DNA of 43,842 nt from Lachnospiraceae bacterium (GCA_900766915.1 CAAFXE010000041.1:1-43842); one strand, 5' to 3'; positions 32,885 to 41,147 are shown, counted from the first letter of the stretch. Numbers and translations: made by a program. The notes: generated from the sequence alone by a model not told the origin.

Positions 32885-33526
32885 TTAGCCTCGAACTTCC
32901 TTTACAATGGCTGCTGCTTCTTTGGTAAGTTCAACGATTCTTTCGAAGTCTCCGGCTTTTACAAGGTCACCCTTTACCATCCAGCTTCCGCCGCAGGCAA
33001 CCAGTCTGTTGTAACCAAGATATTCTCTTACATTCTTAGCGCTGACACCGCCGGTTGGCATGAACTGCATATCTACATAGGGAGCTGCCAGTGCCTTTAA
33101 GGTAGACAGTCCTCCGAACTGTTCTGCCGGGAAGAATTTTACAACCTTTAATCCTCTCTTTACAGCCTGTGCAACCTCTGATGGTGTGATACATCCCGGT
33201 AATACCATGATATTCTTAGCCAGACAGTAGTCAACGATTTCCGGATCAAAGCCCGGGCTTACGATAAACTCTGCACCGGCTGCCACTGCACGGTCTACCT
33301 GTTCTGTAGTCAGCACAGTTCCTGCACCAAGAAGAATTTCCGGGAACTGTTCGTGCATGATCTTAATACATTCTTCCGCACAGGCAGTTCTGAATGTTAC
33401 CTCCGCACATGGGAGTCCCCCTTCGATCAGTGCCTTTGCAAGAGGAGCTGCATCTTTCGCATCCTCAAGAACTACTACCGGTACGATACCTACTTTTTTT
33501 ATCTTTTCTAAAATTTCTGCGTGCAT
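32885..33526 (-). CDS. eda: KDPG/KHG aldolase, 213 aa
   Basis: Class I aldolase cleaving 2-keto-3-deoxy sugar acids (or their 6-phosphates) to pyruvate and an aldehyde. Motifs: CAEVTFRTACAEECI with the catalytic Glu, LLGAGTVLTTEQ, EFIVSPGFDPEIVDY and the Schiff-base Lys in GLKVVKFFPAEQFGG; phosphate-binding-like GGVSAKN follows. Length is normal. GAAAGGAAAA precedes the ATG. Its promoter shares a 65-bp element with the dehydrogenase/lactonase operon, which fits one oxidative sugar pathway; no kinase or dehydratase is seen here. Confidence 0.93.
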   Translation of the reverse strand: MHAEILEKIKKVGIVPVVVLEDAKDAAPLAKALIEGGLPCAEVTFRTACAEECIKIMHEQFPEILLGAGTVLTTEQVDRAVAAGAEFIVSPGFDPEIVDYCLAKNIMVLPGCITPSEVAQAVKRGLKVVKFFPAEQFGGLSTLKALAAPYVDMQFMPTGGVSAKNVREYLGYNRLVACGGSWMVKGDLVKAGDFERIVELTKEAAAIVKEVRG

Positions 33527-33605
33527 AATTTTTCCTTTCCTTCATTAAAGTATTGTTGATTTTTTCTGTTAAGCACCTTGTAAATCCAAGGTTTTCTTTA
33601 AACAA

Positions 33606-33670
33606 TAGTATACATGATTCCGTTCCAAAATTCCAATAGACTAATTTGTTGTTCACGTTGCAAAACTTGC
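33606..33670 (-). promoter_or_regulatory. Shared 65-bp promoter/operator element, copy A
   Basis: Ungapped match to 14265-14329 (52 of 65 identical). The minus-strand TATACT at 33607-33612 would be the -10 of the aldolase/deaminase operon, about 80 bp from the aldolase start; GCAAGTTTTGCAA lies at the far end. The divergent AraC gene begins 68 bp beyond it. Confidence 0.7.
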
Positions 33671-33737
33671 GGCATCATGATAAGATTTTTTATAAGAATA
33701 CCGCTACAACCATATACTTTTTTCAGGTGAATGCTCT

Positions 33738-34619
33738 ATGAAAAAAAATCTCCAATCAAAATTTAGTCCCCGAAAATATATGCTGTCTAAGGACTTCGAA
33801 ATATTCTATTACAACGACAGCCATTTTGCAGGGGTCAAAGATCATACCCATGACTATTTTGAATTTTACTTATTTATAGAAGGCAATGTGTCCATGTCCA
33901 TCGAGGGGAAGAACTTTGGGTTAAAGCCAGGAGACATGATCTTAATTCCTCCGGGTATTGACCATCACGCTTTTAAATCCGAAGATGGGCTGGCTTATCA
34001 GCGTTTTGTTTTCTGGATCAGTACCGATTATGCAAAACGCCTTGGGGAAATTTCTCCTGATTACACTTACCTGACAGATTTCGTATGTAAAAGTAAGAAG
34101 TATATCTTTCACTTTGATCTCATTGCCTTCAATGCCCTTCAGGCGAAAATTTTCCGACTGCTGGAAGAAATTCATGCCAACCGTTTCGGCAAAGCTGCAA
34201 AGATCGAGCTGTGTGTTAACGATCTTGTACTTCACTTAAACCGCGCTGTTTATGAAATGGAACATCCTGCTGCTGCCAAAGCGGCCGATGCGCTCTACGA
34301 TAATCTTCTTCAATACATAGAATCTCATCTGGAGGAGGATCTGTCTTTAGATGAGCTGGCAAGGGTGTTCTTTGTGAGCAAATATCATATTTCCCACATT
34401 TTCAAGGAGAACTTTGGAATTTCCGTCCATCAATATATTACCAAAAAACGGCTTTCCATGTGTCGGGATGCCATTCTTAGTAATGACAGTATCACCAGTG
34501 TCTATCCGCGCTTTGGCTTTAAAGACTACACCAGTTTCTTTCGGGCCTTCAAAAAAGAATATGGGATTTCTCCCAGGGAATATAGGGATTTTTATATTCA
34601 AAATCCTGAAAAGAATTAA
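33738..34619 (+). CDS. AraC family regulator divergent from the aldolase operon, 293 aa
   Basis: Cupin-type N-terminal domain (HDYFEFYLFIEGNVSMSIEG, then PGDMILIPPGIDHHAFKSED) and a C-terminal AraC DNA-binding domain (LDELARVFFVSKYHISHIFK, then SITSVYPRFGFKDYTSFF). AGGTGA lies before the ATG. It is divergent from eda, and one of the two copies of the shared 65-bp element lies between them, so it is the best candidate to control both element-bearing operons. The effector is unknown. Confidence 0.88.
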   Translation: MKKNLQSKFSPRKYMLSKDFEIFYYNDSHFAGVKDHTHDYFEFYLFIEGNVSMSIEGKNFGLKPGDMILIPPGIDHHAFKSEDGLAYQRFVFWISTDYAKRLGEISPDYTYLTDFVCKSKKYIFHFDLIAFNALQAKIFRLLEEIHANRFGKAAKIELCVNDLVLHLNRAVYEMEHPAAAKAADALYDNLLQYIESHLEEDLSLDELARVFFVSKYHISHIFKENFGISVHQYITKKRLSMCRDAILSNDSITSVYPRFGFKDYTSFFRAFKKEYGISPREYRDFYIQNPEKN

Positions 34620-34631
34620 GAGGTTTTACGA

Positions 34632-34667
34632 AAAAATGCCAGGTCAGTTTTCTGCCCCGGCATTTTT
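34632..34667 (+). terminator. Bidirectional terminator between AraC gene and spoIIID
   Basis: AAAAATGCC and GGCATTTTT pair, with extra AGG/CCC-type pairs inside. TTTTTGTT follows on the plus strand and an A-run lies on the other side, so it serves both convergent genes. Confidence 0.82.
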
Positions 34668-34668
34668 G

Positions 34669-34929
34669 TTATGCATGTTCCTGCTTATGCAGATATTTTT
34701 CTCTGGTGGCCATACCTCCTCTGATGTGTCTCTCCTGTTTATTAATCTCCAATACACCACGCACTTCCCTGGCCAGTGCAGGATTAATTACCAGGAGACG
34801 GTCCGTACAGTCCTTATGTACCGTAGATTTGGAGATGCCAAATTTCTTTGCCGCTTGTCTGACCGTTGCGTTATTTTCAATAATATAACAAGCGACTTCC
34901 ACGGCTCTTTCTTCAATATAATCTTTCAA
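34669..34929 (-). CDS. spoIIID: Sporulation transcription factor SpoIIID, 86 aa, TTG start
   Basis: Small mother-cell DNA-binding protein that adjusts sigma-E gene expression during sporulation. The sequence KDYIEERAVEVACYIIENNA, then VRQAAKKFGISKSTVHKD, is the SpoIIID helix-turn-helix, and the basic C-terminal helix (NKQERHIRGGMATREKYL) that adds DNA contacts is present. The frame opens at 34944 but the family begins at KDYIEER, so TTG at 34927-34929 with AGGGG six bases before is preferred. Both lie at the end of a terminator hairpin shared with the upstream gene. Confidence 0.95.
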   Translation of the reverse strand: MKDYIEERAVEVACYIIENNATVRQAAKKFGISKSTVHKDCTDRLLVINPALAREVRGVLEINKQERHIRGGMATREKYLHKQEHA

Positions 34930-34933
34930 AAAA

Positions 34934-34973
34934 ATCCCCTGCAAACATCATTTTTACAATGTATGCAGGGGAT
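34934..34973 (-). terminator. Terminator that also hides the spoIIID ribosome site
   Basis: ATCCCCTGCA (34934-34943) pairs with TGCAGGGGAT (34964-34973), followed on the minus strand by seven T (34928-34934) that run into the TTG start codon of spoIIID. It ends the phosphoesterase transcript 19 bp after its stop. In read-through RNA the AGGGG ribosome site would be locked in the stem. Confidence 0.8.
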
Positions 34974-34986
34974 AATTTTTCTATTC
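34958..34986 (-). promoter_or_regulatory. Candidate sigma-E promoter of spoIIID
   Basis: Minus-strand CATACATT (34958-34965) is close to the sigma-E -10 consensus CATACAnT; GAATAGA (34980-34986), 14 nt upstream, partly matches the -35. The start would fall in the loop of the terminator hairpin, near 34952. Confidence 0.6.
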
Positions 34987-34991
34987 TCTTC

Positions 34992-35594
34992 CTAGGAGCT
35001 TTTCATCTTTTCTTCATGATATGCGATCCACTCATCAAGCCCCCAGGGGGTGTAGTCCGAGTACATGCAAAAACAGTTTAAAAGATTACAGGGAATGGGT
35101 GCATCACCACGTAAGGTGTTTCGAGTGATCTTCTGAAATTCTTCCAAAAGCCTCTGATCCAGAGTATCGTGCACATGGCCGTGGAGCATGTAGGTTTTGG
35201 GATTCCCATGTTTGCTTAATCGGTTCTGGCCGTTATAGCACATGACGGGATAATGGGACAGGATCACCTTTCTGCCGTTATCATGCATTTCCGCATAGGA
35301 ACGAACCCACACAAAGCGGGAAGCATCGAACTCCTTATCCTTGATAAAGCGGTCATGATTACCGGAAATAAGATAAATTTTTCCTTTCAGCTGTTCTACG
35401 ATCTCCTTTGTCTTTTCCCATTTTTCCATGGACAGATCACCCAGTACCACCACCTCATCGTTTTTGCGGACCCGTCGGTTCCACTGGGTGATCATATGCT
35501 CATGCATATCCTGCTGGTCCCGAAAGCCCCGGCAGTCCATCTGAGTGATCAGACTTTCATGATAAAAATGCAGATCTGAAATATAATATCTCAA
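34992..35594 (-). CDS. Calcineurin-like metallophosphoesterase, 200 aa
   Basis: Two-metal phosphoesterase fold. Motifs in order: YISDLHFYHE (D-x-H), VVLGDLSMEKW (GD), LISGNHDRF (GNHD), VILSHYPVMCYNG and MLHGHVHDT (GHxH). All metal ligands are present, so it should be active; the substrate is unknown, phosphodiesters or nucleotides being usual in this family. It starts one base after the stop of the lipoprotein gene, so it is in the same operon. The ORF ends 19 bp before a strong terminator. Confidence 0.88.
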   Translation of the reverse strand: MRYYISDLHFYHESLITQMDCRGFRDQQDMHEHMITQWNRRVRKNDEVVVLGDLSMEKWEKTKEIVEQLKGKIYLISGNHDRFIKDKEFDASRFVWVRSYAEMHDNGRKVILSHYPVMCYNGQNRLSKHGNPKTYMLHGHVHDTLDQRLLEEFQKITRNTLRGDAPIPCNLLNCFCMYSDYTPWGLDEWIAYHEEKMKSS

Positions 35595-35595
35595 A

Positions 35596-36690
35596 CTATT
35601 TTTCCTCTGCTACTGCGTTTTCCACCAGAAAATCTCTGGCCATATCTGCAGTCACCTGTAAAAGCACGGTTTCCTTTGTATAAGCCTCTTCCAATTCTTC
35701 CAGAGTTTCATAGCCGTAGTTTGCCTGATATACAGAAGCTCTCTGTTCATATTCCTCATCAGAAACTTCCAGTCCTTCTGCCTCGGCGATGGCTGAGAGA
35801 ACAAGAGGGCTCTGGATTCTGTAAAGAGCAATCTCCCTGCACTGGGCTTCAAATTCTTCCATGGTCATACCGGAAGCTGTGGTTACATAGCTTTCCAGAT
35901 CCATGCCAAAATAGGAAGCATAGGTTTCGTACTGAGCCTGAAGGTCACTGACATAAAGTGCAATCTCATCTTCATCCATAGCAAAGGTGCTGTTATCAAT
36001 GGCTTTTTGAATCAGCTGATACTGTCTGTCCGCTTCTGCCTCCTGATTCTTTGAAGATACCAGGTTTTCTCTCATGACAGCATAGATCTCATCCACATTC
36101 TCATAGCCGTTGGCAGCTGCAAACTCATCATTTAATTCGGAGTCCACATTTTCCCAGCATTCATTGACGGTAATAGTGAATACAACGTCAGCACCGGCTA
36201 AATCTTCTGAATGATAATCCTCCGGGAAGGTCATAGGGCAGTCCTTTGTTTCTCCTACCTTCATTCCCACGATGCTTTCTGCAAATCCCGGAATATAGCC
36301 GCTGTTTGCAATATCAAGTTCCTGTCCCTGTGCGGTACCGCCGTCAAAGGTCACACCATCTTTTTTCCCTACATAGTCAATATTGACGATGGAGTTTTCT
36401 CCTACAACGTCCTGGCTCACCTTTGTCGGATTGCTGTTTACAAAATTCTGAACCTGAGATTCTACTTCCTCGTCTGTCACTGTGGTATCCATCGGCGTAT
36501 AGGTAAGACCCTTATATTCTCCCAGCTTTTCCAAGGTACTTTTACCCAGCGCACTGGTATCTACAGTTTCCGTAGTTTCTGAACCTGTCGTATCTTTTTC
36601 TTCCTCTTTTTTTTCATTTCCGCATGCTGTCATGCTAAACACCATGCAGCCTGCAATGAGCAGTGCCAATAATCTTTTTTTCACAATCAT
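35596..36690 (-). CDS. FKBP/trigger-factor-like peptidyl-prolyl isomerase lipoprotein, 364 aa
   Basis: Signal peptide with lipobox (MVFSMTACGN, Cys near residue 23) and an acidic linker, then a short trigger-factor-like N-terminal piece (TVTDEEVESQVQNFVN), an FKBP domain (about 90-180; VNIDYVGKKDGVTFDGGTAQ, then IPGFAESIVGMKVGE and MTFPEDYHSEDLAGADVVF) and a helical trigger factor C-like domain (about 185-350). The layout is that of cytoplasmic trigger factor without its ribosome-binding part, placed outside the membrane; it is likely an extracytoplasmic folding chaperone. GAAAGGA precedes the ATG. It lies 27 bp after the cardiolipin synthase gene. Confidence 0.88.
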   Translation of the reverse strand: MIVKKRLLALLIAGCMVFSMTACGNEKKEEEKDTTGSETTETVDTSALGKSTLEKLGEYKGLTYTPMDTTVTDEEVESQVQNFVNSNPTKVSQDVVGENSIVNIDYVGKKDGVTFDGGTAQGQELDIANSGYIPGFAESIVGMKVGETKDCPMTFPEDYHSEDLAGADVVFTITVNECWENVDSELNDEFAAANGYENVDEIYAVMRENLVSSKNQEAEADRQYQLIQKAIDNSTFAMDEDEIALYVSDLQAQYETYASYFGMDLESYVTTASGMTMEEFEAQCREIALYRIQSPLVLSAIAEAEGLEVSDEEYEQRASVYQANYGYETLEELEEAYTKETVLLQVTADMARDFLVENAVAEEK

Positions 36691-36717
36691 AAATTCCTTT
36701 CTTTAACTGTTTTGTAC

Positions 36718-38190
36718 TTATAATATTTCTGAAAACAGTCTTGAAAACTGTTCCTTGAAGCGGATGATCAAACTGCGGTTATCATACATTTCTTTTGTGA
36801 TCTCTGTGCATTGTAACAGATCCTCTTCAAATATCTTCTCCAGCCGGGATGTTGTTTTTTCACTGTATATGGTCGCATTTACCTCAAAATTCAACTGAAA
36901 GCTTCGCACATCCATGTTGGCTGTTCCGTAGCTGCAGACCAGACCATCACCCATAACTCCCTTTGCATGTAAAAAGCCGTTGTTATAGACGTAACATCTT
37001 GCTCCCGCATCTAAAAGTTCCCCAAGATAGGAGTAGGTTGCCCAGTAGACGAAGGGGTGATCAGGCTTACATGGCACCATGATCTTTACATCAATGCCGG
37101 AATATGCAGCCATTTTGATTTCATTCAGAATGATGTCATCGGGTACAAAATAGGGTGTCTGAATGTACACATGATCTCTTGCCTTTCCGATGATCTTCTG
37201 ATAATTATCCCTGATTTCCTCATTGATGGTATCCGGTCCACTGGAAATGATCTGAACTCCGTCAGTTCCATGACCCGGTTCAAATTCCCGCACCATACCC
37301 TTTTCCTGAAAAAGATTTTCCTTTGTGGCATAATTCCAGTCCAGAACAAACCTAATATGAAGGCTCACTGCTGCTGAACCGGTGATTTTTAAATGGGTGT
37401 CTCTCCAATAGCCGAATTTCTGTTCCAGTCCCAGATATTCCCTGCCGATATTATAACCGCCTACATAAGCACATTTCCCATCTACCACAATGATCTTTCT
37501 GTGGTTTCGGTAATTGACACGAAGGTGAAGACGGCGGAAAAATGCCGGAAAAAATTCTCCCACAAAGATTCCTTTCTTACGGATCTCATCCCATCTTCGT
37601 TTACCCATACTGCGGCATCCCATACTATCGTAAAGGATCCGAACCCTGACGCCTTCTTTCACCTTTCTTTCCAGAAGCTCTTCCAAGCCCTGCCACAGCT
37701 CATCGTCTTTCACAATGTAGGACTGAATATGGACAAATTCCTTCGCATTTTCGATGGTTTTGTATACTTCTTTAAAATATTCCTTCCCGTCCGTATAGAT
37801 TTCCACTTCATTGTCATCTGTATACACGGATTTTGCGGCAGAAAGATTGTACATGACCAGATCATGATAGCGTGCCAGCTTTCCGTTATCAAGGGTAAAT
37901 ATTTCCTTGTTCTTTACTTTCTGCTCCTGTTTTAACACCGCTGAAGAAATCGCATCTTCCAGCTCTTTGTTTTTAAACATCTTGCTCTTTCTCATATCCT
38001 GCCCAATGATGAGATAAAGGATAAATCCAAGTCCCGGGATAAAGTAGAGCAACAAAAGCCAGGTCCAGACCGTTTTGGGATCTCTGCGTTCAAAAAACAC
38101 AATGGTCACTGCCAGCAGGATGTTGATAACAAATGCATGCTGCCATAAAAACTGAAAAACATGAACAATGCCCTCATAGAATTCTACCAC
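36718..38190 (-). CDS. cls: Cardiolipin synthase, 490 aa, GTG start
   Basis: Membrane phospholipase D family enzyme that joins phosphatidylglycerols to cardiolipin. Two N-terminal helices (VINILLAVTIVFF and VWTWLLLLYFIPGLGFILYL) precede two PLD domains with HKD motifs: His230-Lys232-Asp237 (NHRKIIVVDGKCAYVGG) and a second in LHAKGVMGDGLVCSYGTANM. Length is typical. GTG start with AGGAGG seven bases upstream. First gene of an operon with the folding lipoprotein and phosphoesterase. Confidence 0.94.
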   Translation of the reverse strand: MVEFYEGIVHVFQFLWQHAFVINILLAVTIVFFERRDPKTVWTWLLLLYFIPGLGFILYLIIGQDMRKSKMFKNKELEDAISSAVLKQEQKVKNKEIFTLDNGKLARYHDLVMYNLSAAKSVYTDDNEVEIYTDGKEYFKEVYKTIENAKEFVHIQSYIVKDDELWQGLEELLERKVKEGVRVRILYDSMGCRSMGKRRWDEIRKKGIFVGEFFPAFFRRLHLRVNYRNHRKIIVVDGKCAYVGGYNIGREYLGLEQKFGYWRDTHLKITGSAAVSLHIRFVLDWNYATKENLFQEKGMVREFEPGHGTDGVQIISSGPDTINEEIRDNYQKIIGKARDHVYIQTPYFVPDDIILNEIKMAAYSGIDVKIMVPCKPDHPFVYWATYSYLGELLDAGARCYVYNNGFLHAKGVMGDGLVCSYGTANMDVRSFQLNFEVNATIYSEKTTSRLEKIFEEDLLQCTEITKEMYDNRSLIIRFKEQFSRLFSEIL

Positions 38191-38384
38191 GATCTTTCCT
38201 CCTGTTCAAAAATACGTTGCCCCGTTTCAGTAACGAACAAACATACGGGGACTTTTACGAAAACCCCTGCAAAAACAGCGGCATCTGCACAGCAATCTTA
38301 CTATAACATATTTTTCACATAAAAGAAACTGTACTTGCCTTAAATAGGAAATAATGATAGAATGTTGAAAGCGGAGGTAGAAAA

Positions 38385-38822
38385 ATGTTTTGGAAAGTTT
38401 TAATCGTAATATTGATTATTGTTGTGGCCGCTCTTGCAGCACTTTATTACTTCGGCAGCAAAGCACAGAAAAAACAGCGTGAGGCTCAGGTACAGTTAGA
38501 TGCCATGGCTCAGACCGTATCCATGCTGATCATTGACAAAAAGCGTATGAAGATCAAAGAATCCGGTCTTCCCCAGATGGTGATCGATCAGACTCCAAAG
38601 TACATGCGCTGGTCCAAGCTTCCTATTGTAAAGGCAAAGATTGGACCAAAGATCATGACACTGGTTGCTGACGAAAAGGTATTTGAACAGATTCCGGTGA
38701 AAAGGGAATGTAAAGTTGTTTTAAGCGGTATTTACATCACAGCCATCAAAAGTGCCCGCGGTGGTTTAGAACAGCCGGCACCTAAGAAAAAAGGCTTTTT
38801 TGCAAGATTTAAAAAATCATAA
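38385..38822 (+). CDS. Small membrane-anchored protein of unknown function, 145 aa
   Basis: One N-terminal membrane helix (VLIVILIIVVAALAALYYF), then a cytoplasmic basic domain that reads REAQVQLDAMAQTVSMLIID, LPQMVIDQTPKYMRWSKLPI and VKAKIGPKIMTLVADEK, ending in a lysine-rich tail (KKKGFFARFKKS). I do not recognise a named family. GGAGG precedes the ATG. It is divergent from cls and has its own terminator. Confidence 0.7.
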   Translation: MFWKVLIVILIIVVAALAALYYFGSKAQKKQREAQVQLDAMAQTVSMLIIDKKRMKIKESGLPQMVIDQTPKYMRWSKLPIVKAKIGPKIMTLVADEKVFEQIPVKRECKVVLSGIYITAIKSARGGLEQPAPKKKGFFARFKKS

Positions 38823-38830
38823 AACATAAA

Positions 38831-38867
38831 AAATCACAAGGAAAACGCTCTGTTTTTCTTGTGATTT
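38831..38867 (+). terminator. Terminator after the small membrane protein
   Basis: AAATCACAAG (38831-38840) pairs with CTTGTGATTT (38858-38867), extended by AAAA/TTTT inside; the plus-strand tail is T-rich. It starts 9 bp after the stop codon. Confidence 0.82.
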
Positions 38868-38873
38868 TTATTT

Positions 38874-38921
38874 GTAACTGTTCAGAGCCAAGCATTTTGG
38901 AGGTTGGATCCGAACAGTTAC
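38874..38921. repeat. 48-bp inverted repeat
   Basis: GTAACTGTTC (38874-38883) and GAACAGTTAC (38912-38921) are perfect inverted arms, with an inner CCAA/TTGG stem. A T-rich stretch follows on the plus side. It stands between two convergent genes and directly after another hairpin; a second terminator or a small repeat unit are both possible. Confidence 0.55.
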
Positions 38922-38947
38922 TTTTATTTTACAGGATATGTATCCCA

Positions 38948-39391
38948 TTAGTCACAGATACTTTTTAATTCCTTAGGACACAGATCGATAAACACAGTGC
39001 TCTCACTGACTACTGCCCCATCTGTTTTGATAGAATAATCAATCTTCAGTGTAATACGCTCCTCACCGATCCTGGCATCGATCTCCTCAGTATACAAAGA
39101 AATCGATAACGGTCCCATGGGTGTCTGATAGATCATCATCTTCTCATGCCCCGGCTGAAAGATCATTCTGGTGGAGGCCGCACCGTTTCGGATCAGTTCC
39201 ACATATTCTTCCGTAAATTTGAGGGTACTTTTCAAGGACCCTTCCAATCCTTCTATGACCTCATCATAAGTCACATAATGTTTCCCGTTCTTATAAAAAT
39301 ATTGAGCCGGCGTCAGAGTTTCAATGGGAGCATCCTGCTCTCCATCAGCTGTATGTAATCCGGAAATCGTCAATATGATATCTCTTGTCAT
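38948..39391 (-). CDS. DUF1934 domain protein, 147 aa
   Basis: Single-domain beta-barrel, lipocalin-like protein of the DUF1934/YwiB family. Typical segments are DIILTISGLHTADGEQD, VTYDEVIEGLEGSLKSTLKF and PMGPLSISLYTEEIDARIGE. Function unknown. It starts 2 bp after murI stops, as a tightly coupled gene with GAGGAA upstream. No signal peptide. Confidence 0.85.
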   Translation of the reverse strand: MTRDIILTISGLHTADGEQDAPIETLTPAQYFYKNGKHYVTYDEVIEGLEGSLKSTLKFTEEYVELIRNGAASTRMIFQPGHEKMMIYQTPMGPLSISLYTEEIDARIGEERITLKIDYSIKTDGAVVSESTVFIDLCPKELKSICD

Positions 39392-39393
39392 TC

Positions 39394-40218
39394 CTAATAT
39401 TCCTCAATGTTGATCTGTTTGATGCTTGTAACATCACAGGGCAGAATCGAATTGGCAAAGTTTTTGAATTTTTCCGCAGCGTCACTGACGAAAAATTCAT
39501 AGGGGTTTTCAAAATTTTTGTTTTCCCCATCATTGGCAATTCCCTGCTGCTCTAAAAGTGATTTTAATTCCAAAGCTGTCTCGTATGCAGGATTTACCAG
39601 ATTTACCTGCTCTCCCATGATCCTTCCCACCATGGAGCGAAGCAGCGGATAATGGGTACATCCTAAGATCAGGGTGTCGATGTCAGACTGCTGTAAGTCT
39701 GCCAGATATCTTCTTGCAACCTCCTCTGTGATGGGATCCTTTGTCCAGCCTTCCTCTACCAACGGTACAAACAATGGGCAGGCCTTTCCAATGACCTGCG
39801 CTTTTGGCAAAATCTCCTGAATGAGTTTTACATACATTCCACTGTTGACCGTAGTCTCTGTACCGATAATACCAATTCTCTGATTCCGGGTTGCTGCCGC
39901 TGCCACCCGGGCGCCCGGGCGAACCACTCCGATCATGGGAATGTCCAATTCATCCTTGACTGCCTCCAATGCCACCGCACTGGCAGTGTTACAGGCAACT
40001 ACAATTGCTTTGACTCCCCGGGTCTTTAAAAATCGGACGATCTGTCTTGTATATCGAATCAGTGTATCCGTAGATTTGCTTCCGTAGGGGACACGGGCTG
40101 TATCTCCAAAGTAAACAATCCTCTCCTGTGGGATCTGCCGCATGATCTCTCTTGCAACGGTCAGGCCTCCCACACCTGAATCAAATACACCGATGGGTGC
40201 TTCTTTCATATTTTGCAT
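39394..40218 (-). CDS. murI: Glutamate racemase, 274 aa
   Basis: Makes D-glutamate for peptidoglycan. The two catalytic Cys are in VVACNTASAVALEA and ILGCTHYPLL; GVFDSGVGGLTVAREI and YFGDTARVPYG at the start are the family signature. Length is normal. AGAGG precedes the ATG. Downstream DUF1934 gene is coupled. Confidence 0.95.
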   Translation of the reverse strand: MQNMKEAPIGVFDSGVGGLTVAREIMRQIPQERIVYFGDTARVPYGSKSTDTLIRYTRQIVRFLKTRGVKAIVVACNTASAVALEAVKDELDIPMIGVVRPGARVAAAATRNQRIGIIGTETTVNSGMYVKLIQEILPKAQVIGKACPLFVPLVEEGWTKDPITEEVARRYLADLQQSDIDTLILGCTHYPLLRSMVGRIMGEQVNLVNPAYETALELKSLLEQQGIANDGENKNFENPYEFFVSDAAEKFKNFANSILPCDVTSIKQINIEEY

Positions 40219-40247
40219 AGGTATTCCTCTCTTTGGATTTTCGGTGG

Positions 40248-40442
40248 TCAGAAAAACAGCTTTGCAAGACGAAACTCCAGCTTTACCGGAATCTTTTCAT
40301 CATAGTCTTTTGTCCCCTCCATAGAGATTTCCTTGCCGTTTTGATCCACCAGTTTTACATGATGTTCCAGTATCAGTCCCGGATACAGGCTTCCGATAAG
40401 AAGGCATCCGCAAACTGCTGCTGTCATAAAATATTTTTTCAT
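40248..40442 (-). CDS. Short secreted or anchored peptide, 64 aa
   Basis: A typical hydrophobic signal (KKYFMTAAVCGCLLIGSLYP) is followed by about 40 residues (HHVKLVDQNGKEISMEGTKD and a basic-hydrophobic end). Two Cys lie inside the signal, not in a clear lipobox. A strong ribosome site (GAAGGAG) eight bases before the ATG supports a real gene. It lies between the GntR gene and murI. Function unknown. Confidence 0.6.
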   Translation of the reverse strand: MKKYFMTAAVCGCLLIGSLYPGLILEHHVKLVDQNGKEISMEGTKDYDEKIPVKLEFRLAKLFF

Positions 40443-40481
40443 ACTTTTGCTCCTTCAAACCTGATAGCAAAAGTATGACCA

Positions 40482-41147
40482 CTATTTGATCTTTCTAATC
40501 ACTGCCAGCTGCTGATTATCAATATGATCTCTCATACAGACAGCGGCCGATTGTTTGTCACCCTTTTCAATGGCATTTAAGATTTCCCGGTGCTCTCCCA
40601 CCAGGCTGTCATAGTAATTGGGATCCTTTAAATATTCAATGCGGTAACGGTACATGTTTTCCCTCAGATTGTTAAGCATCTGCAGCAATCTTTCATTGTG
40701 GGTTGCTTCATAAATGATCTCATGAAATTTCATATCGCTCTCCGCAATACGGATCAGATCCATGGAACCCTTTGCCGACTCAAAGGCTTTTGCCGCATCC
40801 TTTAGCTCCACAAGCTGCTCTTTTGTAATTCGCTCGCACGCAACCTCCACTGCAAACATTTCCAGCGTACGGCGCACTTCCAGAACATCCTTGGTGTCTT
40901 TCTCTGTAATGTTTGCAACCGCTGCACCCTTTCTGGGAATCATTACCACCAGGCCTTCCAGTTCCAGCTTACGGATCGCTTCGCGGATCGGGGTACGGCT
41001 GACTCCCAAAGTCTCCGCCAGTTTAATTTCCATCAGGCGTTCTCCCGGCTGGAGCTCCCCTTTTAAAATTGCCTGACGCAGTGTCTGGAATACCACATCC
41101 CGCAGTGGCAGATATGCATTTTCCGCAATGGTTAATCCTGATATCAT
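40482..41147 (-). CDS. GntR family regulator with FCD domain, 221 aa
   Basis: N-terminal winged helix (REAILKGELQPGERLMEIKL, then AETLGVSRTPIREAIRKLEL) and a C-terminal FCD ligand domain (VLEVRRTLEMFAVEVACERI, then FHEIIYEATHNERLLQML) with the His and Asp residues that bind a metal and an organic acid in this class. Its ATG overlaps the ispE stop by 4 bp. Targets unknown; a perfect TTGTATACAA palindrome lies at the promoter of its own operon. Confidence 0.9.
   Translation of the reverse strand: MISGLTIAENAYLPLRDVVFQTLRQAILKGELQPGERLMEIKLAETLGVSRTPIREAIRKLELEGLVVMIPRKGAAVANITEKDTKDVLEVRRTLEMFAVEVACERITKEQLVELKDAAKAFESAKGSMDLIRIAESDMKFHEIIYEATHNERLLQMLNNLRENMYRYRIEYLKDPNYYDSLVGEHREILNAIEKGDKQSAAVCMRDHIDNQQLAVIRKIK

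Noticed and set aside
38205..38290. Hairpin-rich gap between cls and the small membrane protein as another copy of the modular repeat
   Set aside because: GGGG-TTTT-AAAA-CCCC and CCCCGT/ACGGGG stems recall the repeat, but the sequence match is too weak to call homologous.
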